DNA of 64,000 bases from Bacteroidota bacterium (GTDB lineage: Bacteria > Bacteroidota > Bacteroidia > B-17B0 > Aurantibacillaceae): positions 41,549 to 105,548 of the forward strand of contig JAHBTI010000010.1 in NCBI GenBank assembly GCA_019638705.1, given 5' to 3'. Below, one piece after another: positions 58,963 to 64,000 of the stretch. The translations under genes and the position numbers were made by a program. Each line of letters opens with the position of its first letter. Position 1 is the stretch's first letter. Below the pieces are notes generated by a model. The model was not told the origin of the DNA and did no database searches. It was given only the letters and a program-made list of their open reading frames with translations.

Positions 58963-61479
58963 ATGAACAAATTATTTTCCCTTCTTCTTTTTACATTCTT
59001 TTCTCTTAATGCTTTGGCGCAAGTTCCCGCAGGAGGCAACAAGGGCATGATGAACGCCATGAAAGACATTCGCGGGCGCGTGTATGGAACATTAATTGAT
59101 GCCAAAACCAAAAAACCTGTGGAATTTGCTTCAGTTACGGTTTTGTGGTGGAACAAAGACAGTTTAATCGGCGGTGCGCTGGCAAACGGCAACGGTGAGT
59201 TTAATGTAGAAAATCTTCCGCCTATGGGAAGTTTTCGCCTTCGCGCTACGCAAATCGGTTACAAAACCTTTGAAACAAAAATTTTTATTAAAATCCCCGA
59301 TAAGTTGGAACAGGATTTAGGCAACATTCCATTGGAATTGGACGAAAAATTGTTGAACGAAGTGGAAATTACCGCCGAAAAAAATACGGTGGTGATGAGC
59401 ATTGACAAACGTACCTACAATGTGGACAAAGACCTTTCTACCCGTGGTGGCACAGCGGTTGATGTAATGAAAAATGTGCCGGGTGTAACGGTGGACGCAG
59501 AGGGAAACGCGCAGTTAAGAAATCAGTCGCCCATTATTTTTGTGGACGGAAGACCAACTACCATGAGTTTGCAACAAATTCCTGCCGACCAAATTGACCG
59601 CATTGAAATTATTACCAACCCTTCGGTAAAATACGATGCAAGCGCAACGGGCGGAATTTTAAACATTATTTTAAAGAAAAATTTAAAGCCCGGTTACAAC
59701 GGCATGGCAATGGCTTACGTTGGCACAGGCGACCGTTACGGCGGTATGCTGAACCTGAACGTGAAAGAAGGCAAATGGAATTTTTCGGCAACGTATCATT
59801 ACAATCAAGCCATTAATCAACCCAAAGGTTACACAAAAAAAATTAATAAAGACAGTGCAAGCGGCAGAGAATTGAGTTACTACAATTCAGAAAACAAAAC
59901 ACATTCAAAAAATATGTTCAACTTCGGGAAGCTGGGCGTTGATTATTCCATTAACAACCGAAATACTTTAAGTTTGAACAGCATGATTATGGGCGGAAAA
60001 TTTTTGACCTCCGACCGAATGAATTATGTGTTTGAAGACAGTCTTCATACCGACACCAAAACAGGTTTGCAGTTGAACGACCAGCACGCGGCATTTCAAA
60101 ATTACAACACACAGTTGCTTTGGCGTAAAACATTTCCAAAGCAGGGAAAAGAACTGACGGCTGATATGAGTTACAATTTCAATACGTCAAAAAATGGTTA
60201 TTTGTTTAACAACAGCAGCGAGTTTCCTACTTCGCAAGCCCTGTATCAAACAAATGCGGGAACAAATCGTGCCAATCAATATGTGTTTCAAATAGATTTT
60301 ACAAACCCCATTGGTGAAGTGAAAAAATTTGAAGCGGGCGCAAAAGTGTTTTACAAACAAACTTTAACGGTAAACGATGCTTCGGTTGCCATTAATTCGC
60401 AAGACAGCTACACACTTGACCCGTACACAACCAATCATTACGTTATTAATGAAATGATAAATGCCGCTTACGTTAATTATAGCGACAGTTTATTTTGGGG
60501 AATAAATTATCAGGCGGGTTTGCGTTTTGAAAGTTCCATGTACAATGCAAACGTTACCGATAAAAACATACAGTTTTCGTACAACTATCCCACTTCTGCC
60601 GAAGACCTGATGAAATCTGTATTTCCGGCGGTTTACTTTTCAAAAAAGTTTGAGAACAATAATGAGTGGCAATTAAATTTTACACGCAAAATAAAACGTC
60701 CGCACTTTTTTCAGTTAATGCCCGTGAGAATGTTTTCAGACCCGCAAAATTATCGCATTGGTAATCCATTGCTGAAACCTGAATTTCAAAACATCGGTGA
60801 ATTGAATTATAATAAAACATTTACCAAAGGAAGTTATCTCGGTTCACTATACACGCGCTACGAAGAACAGCCTATTACCGATGTGGCGTATCCCGCGCCG
60901 GGCGATACAAACAATGTGCTTATCAGCACAACCGTAAACGGAAAAAACAGTTTACGTTACGGTATGGAACACACGTTTAAACGCACATTTTTTAAAAAAC
61001 TTGATGCTACCTTAAACGCAAATTTATTTTACATCACTATTCGCGGGCAAATTGACCCAAGTAATTCGTTTGTTGTAGAAAACAAAGGTTGGGCATATAA
61101 CACAAAAGCGGTTTTATCATACCGTTTTCCAAAACAATGGACATTGCAGGTAAACGGAAATTACGAATCGCCGAGAATCCAATTACTCGGAAAAACGTTG
61201 CCGATGTACAGCATGGACATTTCGCTTGCAAAAATGATAGGGAAGTGGAGTTTTAATGCTTCTTTAAATGATGTGTTTAATACGCGCCGCATGGGAACAA
61301 TGTATTACACTCCGTATTACGACCAGGAATTGTCGCGCCGAAGAGAAACACGTTATGTGCGTTTTACGGTAACCTATATGTTCGGCAAAATGGACGCTTC
61401 TATTTTTAAACGTGCCAAGCAAATGCGTGGCGGCGACCAACAGCAAGGTAATCAGGACGGGTTGGATTTTGGGAGGTAG
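58963..61479 (+). CDS. TonB-type outer-membrane receptor, OMP_b-brl_3 family
   Basis: The 838-residue protein starts MNKLFSLLLFTFFSLNALAQ, a signal peptide. A CarboxypepD-regulatory-like domain is at about 37-125 (GRVYGTLIDAKTKKPVEFASVTVLWWN, NGEFNVENLPPMGSFRLRATQIGYK). The plug follows (about 130-240, STRGGTAVDVMKNVPGVTVDAEGNAQLRNQSPIIFVDGRPT, IEIITNPSVKYDASATGGILNIILKKN). The rest is the barrel, with FTRKIKRPHFFQLMPVRMFSDPQNYRIGNPLLKPEF, diagnostic of OMP_b-brl_3. No TonB box is obvious. The substrate is unknown. Confidence 0.92.
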   Translation: MNKLFSLLLFTFFSLNALAQVPAGGNKGMMNAMKDIRGRVYGTLIDAKTKKPVEFASVTVLWWNKDSLIGGALANGNGEFNVENLPPMGSFRLRATQIGYKTFETKIFIKIPDKLEQDLGNIPLELDEKLLNEVEITAEKNTVVMSIDKRTYNVDKDLSTRGGTAVDVMKNVPGVTVDAEGNAQLRNQSPIIFVDGRPTTMSLQQIPADQIDRIEIITNPSVKYDASATGGILNIILKKNLKPGYNGMAMAYVGTGDRYGGMLNLNVKEGKWNFSATYHYNQAINQPKGYTKKINKDSASGRELSYYNSENKTHSKNMFNFGKLGVDYSINNRNTLSLNSMIMGGKFLTSDRMNYVFEDSLHTDTKTGLQLNDQHAAFQNYNTQLLWRKTFPKQGKELTADMSYNFNTSKNGYLFNNSSEFPTSQALYQTNAGTNRANQYVFQIDFTNPIGEVKKFEAGAKVFYKQTLTVNDASVAINSQDSYTLDPYTTNHYVINEMINAAYVNYSDSLFWGINYQAGLRFESSMYNANVTDKNIQFSYNYPTSAEDLMKSVFPAVYFSKKFENNNEWQLNFTRKIKRPHFFQLMPVRMFSDPQNYRIGNPLLKPEFQNIGELNYNKTFTKGSYLGSLYTRYEEQPITDVAYPAPGDTNNVLISTTVNGKNSLRYGMEHTFKRTFFKKLDATLNANLFYITIRGQIDPSNSFVVENKGWAYNTKAVLSYRFPKQWTLQVNGNYESPRIQLLGKTLPMYSMDISLAKMIGKWSFNASLNDVFNTRRMGTMYYTPYYDQELSRRRETRYVRFTVTYMFGKMDASIFKRAKQMRGGDQQQGNQDGLDFGR

Positions 61480-61548
61480 GTATAAATAAAACTTCTTTCT
61501 AAATGACTTTTGAAAGTTCAAAACAAGTTGAGAAAGTTCTATGAACTA

Positions 61549-64000
61549 CTATCTTTCAAGTGCTACCGTGCCATTCAGCACTTTTTCCTCCTTAGCACTT
61601 ACAACGGTAATTTTCCAAACATAGCTATCCGCTTTTGCGGGTTCACCTTTATAAGTGCCGTCCCAACCCTGATTGACATTGGTAGTTTCAAAGATTTTTT
61701 GTCCCCAACGGTTGAAAATTTGAAAACGATACTCCTTTTGTCCCCTGACGATTGGCTTAAACGTTTCGTTTAAATTATCGCCGTTTGGGGTGAAAATATT
61801 GGGAACAAAAATGGTAAAATCAGACTGAACATAAATTGATTTTATAACTGTGTCCAAACATTGGTTTTCGCTTTCGGCGATGAGAGCAACCACATAAGTA
61901 CCTGTATTTTCAAATAAAATACTTGTATTTTTTTCTTGGCTTGTTTGATTGATAACGGAAATATTCCATTCAAATTTTTCTGCGTTTTTGCTTGTGTTGA
62001 TGAATTGCACTTCATCTAAACTTTCAATGGGTTGTGTTGGGGTGTATGAAAAATCAGCGATTGGCTGAGGATAAACAATCACTTGTGTAACGATTGAGTT
62101 AGCGCAAGAATTTTCATCTCTCACATTTGCCTGTATGCTGTGTGTTCCTGCTTGGTTAAAACAATAATTTACGTTGTTACCTGAAAAATTTTTGTTGTTC
62201 ATGTTCCAACTTACATTCATCAATGTTGTGTTTTGCTTGCTTGGCACAAAAACATATTCGTTGCAAAGCGGCACACAACCCTCCATATTTTGTGCTTTTA
62301 CAAAACCTGTTGGCAATGGATTAATGGTTATGCTTTGCGTTTTTGAATTAGCGCATGAATAAAAATCATAAACCGTCAGCGTGTAAGTTCCCGAAAAACT
62401 TTCGTGATTGGCTATTATTCTTAGTTCTTCAAAACCCCACAAGGTTTGTCCGTTGGGTGCAATCCATTGGTAAGCCATGCCACCGCTGCCTTTCAGCACA
62501 ATGCTGTCGTTTACACACTTTCCGTTTTTGATAAGTTGAATGTTTGGATTTGGCAAGGGTCTTATTGAAACGCTTGCAACCGCCGCGTTGGTGCAGTTAT
62601 TTAAACTTGCTATTACGGTATAAGTTTGTTGTGTTTGCGGGCTTGCAAAAACAGAGCTTCCAACATCTTGGTTTAAATCTTTATTCGGCAGCCATGAATA
62701 GGAATTTCCAACTGTTCCGCTTGCTTTTAATTCAATGGAATTTCCTGTACACACATACGATTGTGTCGGCGAAACATAAACTTCAGGTATTGGATTTACC
62801 GTAATGCTTGTGGTTACAATCGGTGAATAACAACCCAAACTTCCGCCCACAACTGCAAACACCGAATTAATGCTCGGATTTGTTACAGCGATATTTCCAT
62901 AAGTGTAAAGTGTTGAATTTGGCGTTGAACTTGACCATGTGTAAGAACTCGCGCCCTGACTGGTGTATGTATAACTCTGTCCTGCACAAATTACAGGCGT
63001 AGTGCTGTTTACTGTAACGGTTGGATTAGGAATAACAGAAAAGTTGGCTGTGGTGCTTACGGTGCAAATGCCGTTGCTTCCCAAAAGTGTCGCTGTTGTT
63101 AAGCCTGCTGGTACATAAGGTGGTTGCGAATTAAGTTCCGAAACAGGATTTACAGAACTTGAATTTGCAATTTGATTAGGCGTTTGCAGCGTATAAGAAC
63201 TTGCGCCGCTTGATGTGAGGGTAATTGTGTTTGCAGAGCCGCTGAATGCCTGTGCGCACATACTTGGGCTGCTTAAACTTATGGTGAGGCTTGGCGGCGA
63301 CACCACATTTACATTTATGGTATTACTCACAAAGCAATTATTGTAATCGTAAGCATTTGCCGTAAAAGTGTGAACGCCTGCATTGCTTGGCGTTACCGTA
63401 AATTGTGAACCCGAAGCAGGCGCGCTTAACCAAGAATATGAATAGCCGCCAACACCGCCGCTTGCGTTTGCCGTTAAAGTAAAATTATAACCTGTACAAA
63501 TGTTTAAGTCTGTACTCGCAACATTGAGCGTTAATGCAGGTGGTTGTGTGATTGTGAATACTGAAAATATTTGACAACCTGTGAGGGCATCGGCTACGCT
63601 TACACTCCAGTTGCCTGCGCTTAAATTGTTGGGTGAAGTATTTGTGTGTGTTGTTACACCATTGTTCCAAACATAGTTTTGATTTGGAGAACCGCCGTTT
63701 ATATTAGAAAAGTTGGCTGTACCTGTGGTTGCGCCATTACATAAAAATGAACTCGTGTGATTTAGATTTCCTGTAAGCGGAACAAGCGGGGAAAATATAA
63801 CGGTGCTGTCTGTATAACAACCTGTGCCAACATCATGCACAAAAACCGTATATGTATTTGGATTTAGATTTATGGCGACTGAATTAGTTTGCCCTGTTGG
63901 TTGCCAAGTGTAATTGTACGAGCCAACACCGCCGCTTGCCATTACGGTGGCTGAACCGAAATTAGCGCAGGTAATGGAATAGGTTGTAAACGCAAGTGTA
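61549..64000 (-). CDS. Giant SprB/PKD-type adhesin with T9SS type B sorting domain, 5' end outside the window
   Basis: The frame is open to the right edge (TYSITCANFGSATV precedes the first internal Met at 63942), so the N-terminus lies beyond 64000. The visible 800 or so residues carry SprB-like repeats (MASGGVGSYNYTWQPTG, ANASGGVGGYSYSWLSAP, each with Cys-Thr/Asp-Cys) and PKD/Ig-like strands. The end, FTIFVPNIFTPNGDNLNETF with YRFQIFNRWGQKIFETTNVNQGWDGTY and ADSYVWKITVV, is the gliding-motility-associated CHU_C/type B sorting domain. Export through the T9SS and surface adhesion or gliding are expected; PorP/SprF-type proteins serve this class. Confidence 0.9.
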   Translation of the reverse strand, partial: TLAFTTYSITCANFGSATVMASGGVGSYNYTWQPTGQTNSVAINLNPNTYTVFVHDVGTGCYTDSTVIFSPLVPLTGNLNHTSSFLCNGATTGTANFSNINGGSPNQNYVWNNGVTTHTNTSPNNLSAGNWSVSVADALTGCQIFSVFTITQPPALTLNVASTDLNICTGYNFTLTANASGGVGGYSYSWLSAPASGSQFTVTPSNAGVHTFTANAYDYNNCFVSNTINVNVVSPPSLTISLSSPSMCAQAFSGSANTITLTSSGASSYTLQTPNQIANSSSVNPVSELNSQPPYVPAGLTTATLLGSNGICTVSTTANFSVIPNPTVTVNSTTPVICAGQSYTYTSQGASSYTWSSSTPNSTLYTYGNIAVTNPSINSVFAVVGGSLGCYSPIVTTSITVNPIPEVYVSPTQSYVCTGNSIELKASGTVGNSYSWLPNKDLNQDVGSSVFASPQTQQTYTVIASLNNCTNAAVASVSIRPLPNPNIQLIKNGKCVNDSIVLKGSGGMAYQWIAPNGQTLWGFEELRIIANHESFSGTYTLTVYDFYSCANSKTQSITINPLPTGFVKAQNMEGCVPLCNEYVFVPSKQNTTLMNVSWNMNNKNFSGNNVNYCFNQAGTHSIQANVRDENSCANSIVTQVIVYPQPIADFSYTPTQPIESLDEVQFINTSKNAEKFEWNISVINQTSQEKNTSILFENTGTYVVALIAESENQCLDTVIKSIYVQSDFTIFVPNIFTPNGDNLNETFKPIVRGQKEYRFQIFNRWGQKIFETTNVNQGWDGTYKGEPAKADSYVWKITVVSAKEEKVLNGTVALER

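Overview
The window is a chromosomal segment of a Bacteroidota bacterium, AT-rich by eye. The diagnostic genes are a complete gliding/type IX secretion (T9SS) core block (porP/sprF, gldK, gldL, gldM, gldN), several exported proteins with T9SS C-terminal sorting domains, an OMP_b-brl_3 TonB-type receptor, a BamA-like Omp85 protein, type B ribosomal protein L31, and promoters of the Bacteroidota form TTTG-N19-TAnnTTTG. Menaquinone is probably made by the futalosine route (mqnP, mqnD, mqnB are all here). Class III polyhydroxyalkanoate synthase genes (phaE, phaC) point to carbon storage. No rRNA, CRISPR array, integrase or transposase gene was found; three tRNA genes (Gly, Leu, Asp) are present.

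Layout. 1-6050 is an accessory stretch: a PagL-like lipid A deacylase cut by the window edge, a TPR protein, a lipoprotein, a DUF2200 protein, RhuM and a BNR-repeat lipoprotein, with short shared boundary motifs and a recombination scar. 6177-6428 holds tRNA-Gly and tRNA-Leu, followed by a large T9SS-exported protein, folB and mqnP. 10418-19289 is mainly housekeeping on the minus strand (beta-barrel protein, tsaE, DUF423, TPR lipoprotein, mqnD, mqnB, DUF1015, serA, lepA) with a CopD-like membrane protein on plus. 19387-21688 is a small accessory island (XRE regulator, palindromic operator candidate, phospholipase D-like protein, small membrane protein, RelE-type toxin-antitoxin genes). 21753-28678 holds queG, phaE-phaC, an Omp85 protein, a T9SS cargo and rpmE2. 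28921-35177 is the T9SS operon, closed by a strong terminator. 35216-43976 on minus is mlaE-mlaF, obgE, adk with a histone-like tail, hpt, trxA, yfhO and panC. 44073-52286 has a GT5-type protein, a MITE-like repeat, yidC, an SDR, a TPR/PD40/SPOR envelope protein, nth overlapping a histone H1-like gene, and bcp.

The most unusual region is 52437-55010, next to tRNA-Asp. A minus-strand block (HigBA, a terminase-small-subunit-like protein, a replication-initiator-like protein) carries 20-base direct repeats and a large hairpin. It ends exactly where two divergent genes both lack a normal start codon, which reads as an integrated small replicon or its remnant joined into a sugar N-acetyltransferase gene. 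After it come a Gfo/Idh sugar oxidoreductase, three small AT-rich minus-strand genes, a toxin-antitoxin-like pair, an OMP_b-brl_3 receptor and a giant T9SS type B adhesin that runs off the right edge.

Functionally the window links envelope building (T9SS, Omp85, Mla lipid transport, YidC, TonB-type receptor) with the exported cargo that uses it, plus cofactor and tRNA maintenance genes. Families were assigned by reading motifs; no database search was run.
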